From assembly GCF_052180245.1 (NCBI RefSeq), contig NZ_CP197474.1, forward strand, positions 744,001-808,000: a stretch of 64,000 bases of DNA, written 5' to 3'. The stretch's first letter is position 1; each line of letters opens with the position of its first letter. The notes under the pieces are model-generated. The model had not been told where the DNA came from and did not search any database. It saw only the letters and a list, made by a program, of their open reading frames with translations. Below, piece after piece: positions 17,807 through 27,265 of this stretch. The position numbers were made by a program, and so were the translations under genes. The DNA comes from Parapusillimonas sp013416435. Lineage in GTDB: Bacteria; Pseudomonadota; Gammaproteobacteria; Burkholderiales; Burkholderiaceae_B.

Positions 17807-19858
17807 ATGTTCGAGTTCAAGAAAACGACCCACCTGCAGAAGCGGCGTATTCTGATCCGCGTCATCGTGGCGGGAATCTTCGCCCTGATCTGCTTTTTGG
17901 GGCTGGCCACCCGTCTCTGGTATCTGCAGGTGGTGCGCTACGAGGGACTGGCGGCGCGCGCAGACAGAAACCGCATCGCCGTCGTGCCGATTCCTCCGCG
18001 CCGCGGAGAAATCCTGGATCGCAATGGTGTCGTGCTGGCGCGCAACTACCGCGACTACACGTTGTCGGTGATACCCGCCAACGTGAAGGGCGACGTCAAG
18101 GACATGCTCGACGAACTCGGCGAGCTCGTTTACCTGAGCGCCAACGACCGGCGCAGGTTCCTGCAGCAATTGAGCCAGAGCGGGCGCTACAACCCCGTCC
18201 AGTTGCGCAACAATCTCAACGAGACCGAGGCATCCTGGTTTGCCGCACATGCCTTCAAGTTTCCGGGTGTCGAGCTCAGCGCGCGCTGGGTGCGCGAGTA
18301 TCCGGAAGGCGAGGCGGCGGCGCACGTGATCGGCTATGTGGGGAGGATTTCCGAAGCGGACCTGGTGAAGCTCGAAGAGGAAGGCCGCGCCGGCAATTAC
18401 CGCGGCAGCAATATCATCGGGAAGAAGGGCATAGAGAAAACCTGGGAGGAAGCCTTGCACGGCCGCACTGGCGTGGAAGAGGTCGAGGTCACGGCAACCG
18501 GTCGGCCGGTCCGGACCCTCAGCCGGATCGATCCGGTGCCGGGCTCGGACTTGCACCTGTCCATCGACATCGGGCTGCAAAAGGTGGCCGAGCAGCAGTT
18601 CGAGGGCCGTCGCGGTGCACTGGTGGCGATCGAGCCGAAGACCGGGGAGATCCTGGCTTTCGTCTCGGCGCCTTCGTTCGATCCCAACCTCTTCATCGAC
18701 GGCATCGATGTGGAGAACTGGCGCAAGCTGAACGAATCGCCTGATCATCCGCTGATCAACCGGCCGCTGTACGGCACCTATCCCATTGGATCCACTTACA
18801 AACCCTTCGTGGGTCTCGCGGCACTGGAACTGGGCAAGCGCAGCGCAACCCAGCGCATTCCCGATCCAGGCTACTTCGAGTTCGGAGGCCAGCGATTCCG
18901 CAATGCCGGAGGCGCCGCCTACGGCATGACCGACATGCACCGCGCCATTGTCGTGTCGTCGGATACCTACTTTTTCTCATTGGGTCCGGAGATCGGCGTG
19001 AATGCACTGCATGACTTCAGCAAGCAATTCGGGTTCGGCCAGTTGACCGGCATAGACCTGGAAGGCGAACGCCAGGGCGTGCTGCCGTCCACGGAATGGA
19101 AACGCCAGGCGTACAAGAAGCCGGCGCAGCAGCGCTGGTACGCGGGCGAGACGGTCTCGGTCGCGGTGGGCCAGGGATACAACTCCTTCACATTGCTGCA
19201 GTTGGCGCAGGCCACCTCGGTGCTGGCCAACGCCGGCACTTACATGAAGCCGCATCTGGTGAATCTGGTGCGTAGCCCGCAGACCGGGAAAGCCACCCGG
19301 ACGGTGACCGAGCCTGCCTATACGATTCCACTCAAGGCCGAGAACCTGGCCGTCATCCGAAAGGCCATGGTGGACGTGATGCGCAGCGGCACGGCGCGCA
19401 GGGCATTCGCCGGCACTCATTACCAAGCCGCCGGCAAGACGGGCACGGCGCAGGTCTACAGCTTGCGTGGTGCCAAGTACAAGGCCAGCGCCGTGGACGA
19501 ACGCCTGCGCGACCACGCCCTCTTCATGGCCTACGCGCCGATGGAGGACCCCAAGATCGCGGTTGCCCTCATTGTGGAGAATGGCGGCTGGGGGTCGACG
19601 GTGGCGGCACCGGTGGCGCGCACGGTATTCGATTACTGGCTGGCGCCGGAGCGTATCGCGCGCGACGCAAAGCCGGTACCGCCGCTTGCGTCCGACGAAT
19701 CCGACATCGTGGAAGAGGGGGCCTCTGGCGAGTCTCCGGACGCCGTCGTGCCGCTCGAGGATCTGCCGGCCGTTCAAGAGGATGAGCCCGAAGAGCAGGT
19801 TCCTGAAATCCATGCGGCGCTGTCCACGCAGCGCGTATCGGTGCGAGGTCGGCAATGA
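17807..19858 (+). CDS. mrdA: Penicillin-binding protein 2, elongasome transpeptidase
   Basis: A 683-aa bitopic DD-transpeptidase. One N-terminal membrane helix is followed by a pedestal domain and a transpeptidase domain with Ser329 in STYK (SxxK), SSD in IVVSSDTYFF (SxN-type) and KTGTA in AAGKTGTAQV. It crosslinks side-wall peptidoglycan together with RodA. The last about 50 residues after the catalytic domain are an acidic, low-complexity tail (rich in Glu, Asp, Pro). It overlaps rodA by 4 bases. Confidence 0.95.
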   Translation: MFEFKKTTHLQKRRILIRVIVAGIFALICFLGLATRLWYLQVVRYEGLAARADRNRIAVVPIPPRRGEILDRNGVVLARNYRDYTLSVIPANVKGDVKDMLDELGELVYLSANDRRRFLQQLSQSGRYNPVQLRNNLNETEASWFAAHAFKFPGVELSARWVREYPEGEAAAHVIGYVGRISEADLVKLEEEGRAGNYRGSNIIGKKGIEKTWEEALHGRTGVEEVEVTATGRPVRTLSRIDPVPGSDLHLSIDIGLQKVAEQQFEGRRGALVAIEPKTGEILAFVSAPSFDPNLFIDGIDVENWRKLNESPDHPLINRPLYGTYPIGSTYKPFVGLAALELGKRSATQRIPDPGYFEFGGQRFRNAGGAAYGMTDMHRAIVVSSDTYFFSLGPEIGVNALHDFSKQFGFGQLTGIDLEGERQGVLPSTEWKRQAYKKPAQQRWYAGETVSVAVGQGYNSFTLLQLAQATSVLANAGTYMKPHLVNLVRSPQTGKATRTVTEPAYTIPLKAENLAVIRKAMVDVMRSGTARRAFAGTHYQAAGKTGTAQVYSLRGAKYKASAVDERLRDHALFMAYAPMEDPKIAVALIVENGGWGSTVAAPVARTVFDYWLAPERIARDAKPVPPLASDESDIVEEGASGESPDAVVPLEDLPAVQEDEPEEQVPEIHAALSTQRVSVRGRQ

Positions 19859-20991
19859 AGCGGATATTGCATTGGGTCGTCAAGGCTGTGACGGCATTCG
19901 ACTGGCCGCTGCTGCTGTTGCTGGTCCTGATGACGATGCTGGGCATGATCGTCATGCATTCGGCCGTGGGCGGCACCGATTGGCGCTTCGCCGATCAGTC
20001 GCGCAACTTCCTCATTGCTTTCATTTTCATGTGGGTGGCCGCGATGATACCGCCTCCCTTGCTGATGAAGCTGGCTCCTTACGTCTATGTGGCGGGCGTG
20101 GTGCTGCTGCTGGGCGTGGAATTCTTCGGGGAAACCAGCAAGGGAGCCACGCGTTGGCTGGACCTGGGCTTCGTGCGGATCCAGCCTTCGGAGATGCTCA
20201 AGATTTCGGTGCCGATGATGTTGGCTTGGTATTTCCACCGGCACCAGGGCACGCTGCGCATACTGGATTTCCTCGTGGCGGGCGTGCTGCTGGCCATTCC
20301 CTTCACCCTCATCGTCATGCAGCCCGATCTGGGCACGGCGCTGCTGGTGTTCGCGTCGGGCTTCTGCGTGATCTATTTCGGCGGACTGTCATTCCGGCTG
20401 CTCACGCCCATCGCCCTGGCGGTGGTGGTCGGCCTGAGTACGCTGGTCTACTACGAGAAGGACATCTGCCAGCCCGACGTGGATTGGGTGGTGCTGCATG
20501 AATACCAGAAATACCGGGTGTGCACGCTGCTGGACCCCAGCTCCGATCCGCTGGGCAAGGGCTTTCACACCATCCAGTCGATGATCGCGGTGGGTTCGGG
20601 CGGCCTCTACGGAAAGGGCTACATGATGGGCACCCAGACCCATCTCGATTTCATACCCGAGCGGACGACCGATTTCGTTTTTGCAGTGTATGCCGAGGAG
20701 TTCGGGCTGTACGGAGGGGTGATGCTGCTGGTGCTCTATGCCGTCCTCATTGCCCGGGGCCTGGCGATTGCCGCCCGCGCCCATACGCAGTTCGGGCGCT
20801 TGCTGGCCGGCTCCATGTCCATGATGTTCTTCGTCTATGTGTTCGTGAACGTCGGCATGGTCACCGGTGTCCTGCCCGTGGTCGGCGTGCCCTTGCCGTT
20901 CATGAGCTACGGTGGCACGGCGCTGCTTACGCTGGGCGCAGCCTGCGGGATCCTCATGAGCATCAGCCGGTATCGGCCGGTCAGGACGTAG
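19855..20991 (+). CDS. rodA: Peptidoglycan glycosyltransferase RodA
   Basis: A 378-aa SEDS-family membrane protein with about ten helices. It polymerises lipid II into glycan strands in complex with PBP2. Family features seen: GATRWLDLGFVRIQPSE, MQPDLGTALLV and VGVPLPFMSYGGTALLTLG. It overlaps mrdA by 4 bases and is the last gene of the rod cluster. A 30-bp palindrome begins 17 bases after its stop, followed by convergent mutY. Confidence 0.96.
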   Translation: MKRILHWVVKAVTAFDWPLLLLLVLMTMLGMIVMHSAVGGTDWRFADQSRNFLIAFIFMWVAAMIPPPLLMKLAPYVYVAGVVLLLGVEFFGETSKGATRWLDLGFVRIQPSEMLKISVPMMLAWYFHRHQGTLRILDFLVAGVLLAIPFTLIVMQPDLGTALLVFASGFCVIYFGGLSFRLLTPIALAVVVGLSTLVYYEKDICQPDVDWVVLHEYQKYRVCTLLDPSSDPLGKGFHTIQSMIAVGSGGLYGKGYMMGTQTHLDFIPERTTDFVFAVYAEEFGLYGGVMLLVLYAVLIARGLAIAARAHTQFGRLLAGSMSMMFFVYVFVNVGMVTGVLPVVGVPLPFMSYGGTALLTLGAACGILMSISRYRPVRT

Positions 20992-21007
20992 GCGTTAGGA
21001 ATTTTGA

Positions 21008-21037
21008 GGGGTCAGACCCCGTACGGGATCTGACCCC
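21008..21037. repeat. 30-bp palindromic repeat, single copy
   Basis: Two arms of the GGGGTCAGACCCC type around GTAC, with one arm mismatch (GGGATCTGACCCC). It lies between the convergent 3' ends of rodA and mutY, 17 bases after rodA and 32 before mutY. A degraded half copy (GGTCAGGCCCC) follows at about 21055. It can form a strong hairpin but has no following T-run, so an intrinsic terminator role is uncertain. Confidence 0.9.
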
Positions 21038-21069
21038 ATACCAGAAGATCGAAGAGGTCAGGCCCCGGC

Positions 21070-22161
21070 TCAAAAAAGCATGGGTTCCGACCCAGCCAAC
21101 CCATCCAGGATTTTGCGTACCGGAGCCGGCAACGCCGCATTTGCAAGGTCCTGTTTCGAAACCCAGATATGGTCTTCACAAGTCGGCTCTTCCGTTTCCG
21201 GAGCGTCCCACTCCAAATACCATGGCTCGATATTGAGCTTGAAGTGCGTAAAGACATGCGCCAGGCCGCCCATGCGCTGAGCCAGGGAAGCGTCCAGGCC
21301 CATGTCGGCGCATCCTGATGCCAAGGCTTCGGCATCGGGGAATTCGGGCAGGCTCCACAGCCCGCCCCAGATCCCGGTGGAGGGCCGTCGTTCCAGCAGC
21401 ACGGCGCCCCCGCGCGTCAGGACCAGCATCGCGCAATCGCGTTCGGGCTTTTCCTTGCGCGGCTTGGGACTGGGCAGCTCGGACTGCCTGCCTTCTGCGT
21501 AGGCGTAGCAGCTATGTTGCAAGGGGCAGCGTCCACAGGCCGGCTTGCCGCGCATGCAAACCGTGGAGCCCAGGTCCATCAAGCCCTGCGTGTACGCCGC
21601 CATATCCAAGGACGGGGGGGCGTCGGTCAATACCGCATCCGCCTTGTCCCAGAGGGCTTGTTCCGTGACGCGCGCCGACGTGACGCCGAAGATGCCGAAG
21701 TGGCGGGTGAAGACCCGCTTCACGTTGCCGTCCATGATGGGACTGCGCTCGCCATAGGCGAAGGCCGCGATGGCCGCCGCCGTTGAACGGCCGATGCCGG
21801 GCAGGGTCGCGATCTCGGCCGAGGTGCCGGGAAAGCGGCCTGACCAGTTCTGGCAGATTTCCCGGGCGCAACGATGCAGATTACGTGCGCGGGCGTAGTA
21901 GCCCAGGCCCGCCCAGTACGGCATCACTTCTTCCTGCTCTGCCTGGGCAAGCGCCTGTATCGTCGGAAAACGTTCCAGGAAGCGCGTGTAGTATCCGATG
22001 ACCGTTGTCACTTGAGTCTGCTGCAGCATGATTTCGGACAACCAGATGCAATAAGGGTCGCGCGTACCCTGCCAAGGCAGATGGTGACGTCCTTCGCGCT
22101 TCTGCCACTCGGTCACCGTGCCGGGGAAATCGGAAACAGGCGTGTTGCTGGCGTTGGGCAT
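21070..22161 (-). CDS. mutY: A/G-specific adenine glycosylase
   Basis: A 363-aa base-excision repair enzyme that removes adenine opposite 8-oxoguanine. Glu43 (SEIMLQQTQ) and Asp144 (IMDGNVKR) are the expected catalytic residues. The 4Fe-4S ligands are Cys202, Cys209, Cys212 and Cys218 (C-x6-C-x2-C-x5-C). A C-terminal NUDIX-like domain (about residues 240-350) recognises 8-oxoG. It lies 3 bases downstream of ftsX on the minus strand and is probably co-transcribed with ftsEX. Confidence 0.96.
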   Translation of the reverse strand: MPNASNTPVSDFPGTVTEWQKREGRHHLPWQGTRDPYCIWLSEIMLQQTQVTTVIGYYTRFLERFPTIQALAQAEQEEVMPYWAGLGYYARARNLHRCAREICQNWSGRFPGTSAEIATLPGIGRSTAAAIAAFAYGERSPIMDGNVKRVFTRHFGIFGVTSARVTEQALWDKADAVLTDAPPSLDMAAYTQGLMDLGSTVCMRGKPACGRCPLQHSCYAYAEGRQSELPSPKPRKEKPERDCAMLVLTRGGAVLLERRPSTGIWGGLWSLPEFPDAEALASGCADMGLDASLAQRMGGLAHVFTHFKLNIEPWYLEWDAPETEEPTCEDHIWVSKQDLANAALPAPVRKILDGLAGSEPMLF

Positions 22162-22164
22162 TGA

Positions 22165-23073
22165 TCAGAATCGGGTGTTGCGGGTAACGGACCAGCGGGC
22201 GGACAAGGCAGCCAGGATGGCAACGAGGCCGGCCGACAGGGTCAGGCTCAGCGCGTCGGGCAACTGCACCGCCAGTTGCGTGCCATAGGTGCTGGCCAGA
22301 CGATTCAGCGCGGCATTCAGGGGCTGCAGCGCCAGCGCGGCAAGCCCGGTGGCAATGAGGCTGGATGCAATACCCGTCAGTGCGCCCAAGTATAGAAAAG
22401 GCCTGCGCACAAAAGCTTCAGTCGCGCCCACCAGGCGTGCCACCGCGATTTCTTCGCGCTGGGTCAGCGCTTGCAGACGCACCGTATTGAACACGGTGGA
22501 CAGGACCACCAGCGCAACGCCCGCCGCCAGCAGCCCCAGGCCTATGCGCGCGAAGCGCAACAGGGCTTCGAGCCTGCGTACCCAGTCGCTGTCCAACTGC
22601 ACCGCATCGACGATGTCGATTTCTCGCCAGGCGGCGGCCAGCGAGCCGGCCGTCTGTGCGAGTTCGGCTGAATCACGCAAGGTGATCACCACGGCGTCCG
22701 GCAGCGGATTTCCGGGCAGGGCGGCCAGCGCATTGCTCCAGGTCGGGTCGGACTTGAGGCTGCGCAGAGCCTGCTCGCGGGTCACGACGCGGGTGCCGAG
22801 CACTTCTTCGTTGTGCTCGGTTTCCAGCCGCCGGGCCAGCGTGTCGGCTTGGCCGGATTCGGCATCCGGTGTCAGGAAGAGGGTGATCTCGGGCGAGACG
22901 GGTATCTGGCGCAGCACCGGCTGCGCCGATACGAGCAAGGATGCGGCGACGATGGGGATCGCCAGCGTCAGGCTGATGACCAGAATGTTGGACAGCGACG
23001 AAAAGGGCTGTTTCCGGAACCGGCGCAGGGCGACGACAAAGGCATAGCGGTGGTGGCGCAGCCAGCGTTTCAT
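22165..23073 (-). CDS. ftsX: Cell division protein FtsX
   Basis: A 302-aa permease-like protein with four membrane helices and a periplasmic loop between the first two (about residues 50-165). With FtsE it forms the divisome complex that activates periplasmic amidases through EnvC-type proteins. The conserved RREEIAVARLVGA-like segment appears here as TQREEIAVARLVGAT. The start overlaps the ftsE stop by 4 bases. mutY follows after 3 bases. Confidence 0.94.
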   Translation of the reverse strand: MKRWLRHHRYAFVVALRRFRKQPFSSLSNILVISLTLAIPIVAASLLVSAQPVLRQIPVSPEITLFLTPDAESGQADTLARRLETEHNEEVLGTRVVTREQALRSLKSDPTWSNALAALPGNPLPDAVVITLRDSAELAQTAGSLAAAWREIDIVDAVQLDSDWVRRLEALLRFARIGLGLLAAGVALVVLSTVFNTVRLQALTQREEIAVARLVGATEAFVRRPFLYLGALTGIASSLIATGLAALALQPLNAALNRLASTYGTQLAVQLPDALSLTLSAGLVAILAALSARWSVTRNTRF

Positions 23074-23741
23074 AGGACGGCCTTCTGGGAGTCGGTGAAC
23101 TTGCCGGCGTCGATGCGCAGCGTGCGGCTGGCATAGGCGGCCATGAGGGGCAGATCGTGCGAGGCGATGAGGGTGGTGACGCCGACGCGATTGAAGTCGC
23201 GAAAGACCTCCATGATGCGATGGGCGCTGTCCTTGTCGAGATTGGCCGTGGGTTCGTCGGCGATCAGGATGGCGGGGCGGTTGACGATGGCGCGCGCAAT
23301 GGCAAGCCTTTGCTGTTCGCCGCCGGACATCTCGACCGGATTCAGGTCTTCCTTGCCCGACAGGCCTACCTTTTCCATGGCTGCCCGCGCGCGCGTCAGG
23401 GCCTGGCGGGTGTCCAGGCCCGCTACCGCCAAGGGCAGCAGGACATTGTTGATGGCGCTGCGGTCGTACAGCAAATGCGTATCCTGCAGGATCACGCCGA
23501 CCGCGCGCCGCAGATAGGGCTGCGCGCGCGACGGCATTTTATCGATGCGATGGCCATGGACCTGCACGGAGCCGCGGCTTGGCGGCTCCAGGCCCCCGAT
23601 GAGCTTCAGCAAGGTCGACTTGCCGGCGCCCGAAGGCCCGGATACGAAGACGAACTCGCCGGGCTCGACCCGGAAATTGATGTCGGCCAGGATATTGCGG
23701 CCTCGGCCGTAGGATTTGAAAACGTGCTGGAATTCGATCAT
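23070..23741 (-). CDS. ftsE: Cell division ATP-binding protein FtsE
   Basis: A 223-aa ABC ATPase with Walker A GPSGAGKS at residues 35-42, signature SGGEQQRLAIARA and Walker B ILIADEPTANLD. MIEFQHVFKSY is a standard FtsE start. It partners FtsX at the division site. It is the first gene of ftsE-ftsX-mutY on the minus strand and diverges from the aapJQMP operon across about 175 bases. Confidence 0.96.
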   Translation of the reverse strand: MIEFQHVFKSYGRGRNILADINFRVEPGEFVFVSGPSGAGKSTLLKLIGGLEPPSRGSVQVHGHRIDKMPSRAQPYLRRAVGVILQDTHLLYDRSAINNVLLPLAVAGLDTRQALTRARAAMEKVGLSGKEDLNPVEMSGGEQQRLAIARAIVNRPAILIADEPTANLDKDSAHRIMEVFRDFNRVGVTTLIASHDLPLMAAYASRTLRIDAGKFTDSQKAVL

Positions 23742-23917
23742 GGCGTTAAATGGCTACAGGGCTCCATGATAACGGCGCAAAGCGTATCGCAAGGGATATC
23801 CCCCATGTTTTAAATAATGTCCAACCGCTACGATTTGAAGCCCATCGGCCCAATGCGCAGTACGAATTGTATGCCGTGTTTCATCCAATCGGACTCGTCT
23901 CACGTAGGAAACCAGAC

Positions 23918-24934
23918 ATGAATTTGATTAAAGCCGCAGCGCTTGGCGCTTCCTTGTTTTTCATGGCGGGAGCATCGCACGCCGGTGAAACCTTCGATGC
24001 CGTCAAGAAAAAAGGTTTTGTCCAGTGTGGGGTGCACACGGGCCTTCCGGGATTTTCCATCGCCGACAGCAAAGGCGTCTGGGCCGGCATCGACGTCGAC
24101 CTCTGTCGTGGTATCGCCGCCATGATGTTCGGCGACGCCACCAAATTCAAGACCACGCCGGTCACGACGCAGCAGCGCTTTACGGCGCTGCAGTCCGGGG
24201 AAGTCGACGTGCTCACCCGCAACACCACCGCCACGCTTACGCGCGACACCACGCTGGGTCTCATGAGCACGGGCGTCAATTACTACGACAGCCAAGGCGT
24301 CATGGTTTCCAAGAGCCTGGGTGTAAAAAGCGCCAAGGAGCTGGGCGGCGCCGCGATTTGCGTGCAGCCGGGCACCACCACCGAGCTCAACCTTGCAGAC
24401 TGGTTCCGCTCCAATGGCCTGGAATTCAAGCCGGTGGTCATCAACAGCCCCGACGAAGCCATGCGTTCCTACGTGGCCGGCCGCTGCGATGCCTACACCA
24501 CCGATAAGTCCGGCCTGGCCACCATCCGCTCCACGCTGGCCAATCCGGACGACCACGTGATCCTTCCCGAAGACTTCTCCAAAGAACCGCTTGGACCCAT
24601 GGTGCGCCAGGGCGACGACCCATGGTTCATGGTCGTTCGCTGGACGCTCAATGCCATGCTCGAGGCCGAAGAATACGGCATCACCTCGAAAAATGTCGAT
24701 GAAATGCTCAAGAGCGCCAACCCCAATATCCAGCGCATCCTGGGCGTGACGGGCGAAATGGGCAAGGGCCTCGGTATCGACAACAAGTGGGCCTACAATA
24801 TCATCAAGCAAGTAGGCAATTATGGTGAATCTTTCGAGCGCAACATCGGCATGACTTCTGCCATGAAACTCGAACGTGGTTTGAACGCACAATGGAAGAA
24901 CGGCGGGTTGATGTACGGGTGGCCCATCCGCTAG
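23918..24934 (+). CDS. aapJ: Periplasmic general L-amino acid-binding protein AapJ
   Basis: A 338-aa secreted protein. The signal peptide MNLIKAAALGASLFFMAGASHA ends at about residue 22. The binding-protein core contains VQCGVHTGLPGFSIADSKG and GIDVDLCRGIAAM, characteristic of AapJ/BztA-type broad amino-acid binders. I use the ATG at 23918, which starts the signal peptide. It heads an operon with two permeases and an ATPase, all in order J-Q-M-P. Confidence 0.93.
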   Translation: MNLIKAAALGASLFFMAGASHAGETFDAVKKKGFVQCGVHTGLPGFSIADSKGVWAGIDVDLCRGIAAMMFGDATKFKTTPVTTQQRFTALQSGEVDVLTRNTTATLTRDTTLGLMSTGVNYYDSQGVMVSKSLGVKSAKELGGAAICVQPGTTTELNLADWFRSNGLEFKPVVINSPDEAMRSYVAGRCDAYTTDKSGLATIRSTLANPDDHVILPEDFSKEPLGPMVRQGDDPWFMVVRWTLNAMLEAEEYGITSKNVDEMLKSANPNIQRILGVTGEMGKGLGIDNKWAYNIIKQVGNYGESFERNIGMTSAMKLERGLNAQWKNGGLMYGWPIR

Positions 24935-24951
24935 GGCCGGTCAAGACTCCT

Positions 24952-26118
24952 ATGCGTAAAACGCAGCGGCGTCGCCTATCCTGGAACGATCCCGGCACCA
25001 GATCGCTTGTCTATCAGGCCCTGGTGCTGGGGCTTGTCGGGCTTGGCGTGTGGTATCTGGTGTCCAACACCCTGCATAATCTGTCGGTTCGCAACATTTC
25101 CACCGGCTTCGACTTCCTGCATCGCGAGGCGGGCTTCGCCATCGGCGAAAGCATCATCGACTATACCCCCGCCGACACCTATGGCCGTGCCATCTGGGTC
25201 GGCATATTGAACACCCTCAGGGTATCGGTGCTGGGCATCGTGCTGGCGACGCTGCTCGGCACCGTGCTCGGCATTGCACGTCTTTCGCGCAACTGGCTGG
25301 TCTCGCGCGTGGCAAACGCCTATATAGAAGTCATGCGCAATGTACCGCTGCTGCTTCAGCTGTTTTTCTGGTATGCCATCATTACCGAGGTCATGCCGGG
25401 TCCCAGGCAGGCGCTCAATCCGGTGACAGGTGTCTTCATTTCCAATCGCGGCCTGAAGCTTCCGTCATTGCAAGGCGATGCGCTGGATTGGGTCCTCGCG
25501 GGGTTGGGCATGGCGATCGTGCTGGCGGTGCTGATCGCGCACTGGGCCAAGAAACGCCAGGACGCCACAGGCCGGGTTTTCCCATTAGGGCGCGTCGTGC
25601 TCGGCTTGCTGGCGGCATGTCCGGCGGCGGCATGGCTGCTCAGTGGCGCACCGCTGTCCCTCGACATGCCCGAACTCAAAGGTTTCAACTTCGTCGGCGG
25701 CGTCACGCTCACCCCCGAATTCGCTGCGCTGCTGGCGGGGCTGGTCATCTATACGTCCGCCTTCGTGGCCGAGGTGGTGCGTTCGGGCATACAGTCGGTC
25801 GGCGCGGGCCAGTGGGAAGCCGCCGGCTCGCTGGGTCTGTCGCGCCCCCGGATGCTGAGGCTCGTGATCCTGCCCCAGGCCTTGCGCGTCATCGTCCCGC
25901 CCATGACCAGCCAGTATCTGAACCTGACCAAGAACAGTTCGCTTGCGGTGGCCATTGGCTATCCCGACATTGTTTCGGTGGTCAATACGACCCTGAATCA
26001 GACGGGTCAGGCCATCGAGGGCATACTCATCATCATGGCCGCCTACCTTACCGTCAGCCTATCCATTTCGGTGTTCATGAACTGGTACAACCGGCGGATT
26101 GCCTTGGTGGAGCGCTAG
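24952..26118 (+). CDS. aapQ: General amino-acid ABC permease AapQ
   Basis: A 388-aa inner-membrane permease with an N-terminal helix, a large insertion and the EAA loop EAAGSLGLSRPRMLRLVILPQ split across residues about 300-320. It starts 17 bases after aapJ (ATG at 24952; the longer frame overlaps aapJ). With AapM it forms the membrane pore for polar amino acids. Its stop TAG is directly followed by the aapM ATG. Confidence 0.93.
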   Translation: MRKTQRRRLSWNDPGTRSLVYQALVLGLVGLGVWYLVSNTLHNLSVRNISTGFDFLHREAGFAIGESIIDYTPADTYGRAIWVGILNTLRVSVLGIVLATLLGTVLGIARLSRNWLVSRVANAYIEVMRNVPLLLQLFFWYAIITEVMPGPRQALNPVTGVFISNRGLKLPSLQGDALDWVLAGLGMAIVLAVLIAHWAKKRQDATGRVFPLGRVVLGLLAACPAAAWLLSGAPLSLDMPELKGFNFVGGVTLTPEFAALLAGLVIYTSAFVAEVVRSGIQSVGAGQWEAAGSLGLSRPRMLRLVILPQALRVIVPPMTSQYLNLTKNSSLAVAIGYPDIVSVVNTTLNQTGQAIEGILIIMAAYLTVSLSISVFMNWYNRRIALVER

Positions 26119-27216
26119 ATGGCCATGCAGCCTATGCCTGCCCGCGGCCTGCCTCCGCCGCAAAAGCACGTCGGCTTGCCGGCGCGGCTACGGGCCAGCC
26201 TCTTTTCGTCGCCGTTGAACACCCTGCTGACCGTCCTGATCGCTTGGCTGCTTTTCATGTCAGTGCCGGCAGCCGTCGAATGGCTGTTCATACGCGCCGA
26301 CTTCAACGCCTCCACCGCTCAGGAATGCCGCGCATCCGGCGGTGCATGCTGGGCGTTCATCGCTGAAAAGCACAGGCTGATTCTGTTCGGCGTCTATCCG
26401 TACGACGAACAGTGGCGGCCTTTGCTGGCCAGCATCATCCTCGTTGCGGTCATCGTCTGCAGTTGCATACGGTGGTTCTGGCGCCCCTTTCTGGGCCTGC
26501 TATGGGTGGTCGCGCTGGTGGCGGTGGCGGTGCTCATGTGGGGCGGCGTGTTCGGGCTGACGCATGTCGAGAACGAACGCTGGGGCGGGCTGCCGCTCAC
26601 TCTCATTCTGGCCACCTTCGGCATCGCCTTCGCCTTCCCGCTCGGGCTGCTCCTGGCCCTGGGGCGCCGCTCCGACATGCCTGCAGTCAAGGCGCTGTGC
26701 GTGGTCTACATCGAGCTCATTCGCGGCGTGCCCCTGATCAGCCTGCTGTTCATGTCATCCGTGATGCTGCCCCTGTTTCTTCCCGAGGGCATCAGCATCG
26801 ACAAGCTCTTGCGCGCGCAGATTGCTATCATTCTGTTTGCCGCAGCGTATGTGGCCGAAACGGTAAGGGGCGGATTGCAGGCGATCCCCAGGGGCCAGTA
26901 CGAGGGCGCGGAATCACTGGGCCTGACCTACTGGCAGAAAATGCGCAAGATCGTCCTGCCTCAGGCGTTGAAGGTGGTCATACCCCCCTTGGTGGGTATC
27001 TTCATCTCATTGTTCAAAGACACGTCGCTGGTCGTCATCATCGGCATCTTCGACCTAACCCAGGCGGCCAAGACCGCAGTAGCCGATGCCGCCTGGCGCG
27101 GCTTCAGCACCGAGGCCTATCTGTTCATTGCCGCCATTTATTTTGTTTTTTGTTATTCGATATCCCGTTACAGCCGTTCGCTCGAGAGGCAGCTCGACGC
27201 CGGATATCAGCGCTGA
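26119..27216 (+). CDS. aapM: General amino-acid ABC permease AapM
   Basis: A 365-aa permease. After an N-terminal helix and a cysteine-containing loop (AQECRASGGACW) come the conserved permease helices and an EGAESLGLTYWQKMRKIVLPQ-type EAA loop. Length and architecture match AapM. There is no gap to aapQ; aapP follows after about 50 bases with an AAGGAG ribosome site. Confidence 0.93.
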   Translation: MAMQPMPARGLPPPQKHVGLPARLRASLFSSPLNTLLTVLIAWLLFMSVPAAVEWLFIRADFNASTAQECRASGGACWAFIAEKHRLILFGVYPYDEQWRPLLASIILVAVIVCSCIRWFWRPFLGLLWVVALVAVAVLMWGGVFGLTHVENERWGGLPLTLILATFGIAFAFPLGLLLALGRRSDMPAVKALCVVYIELIRGVPLISLLFMSSVMLPLFLPEGISIDKLLRAQIAIILFAAAYVAETVRGGLQAIPRGQYEGAESLGLTYWQKMRKIVLPQALKVVIPPLVGIFISLFKDTSLVVIIGIFDLTQAAKTAVADAAWRGFSTEAYLFIAAIYFVFCYSISRYSRSLERQLDAGYQR

Positions 27217-27265
27217 TCAACATTGCGTCGCCCCTTGGGGCCGACGCGGTACAAAGGAGTAGGAC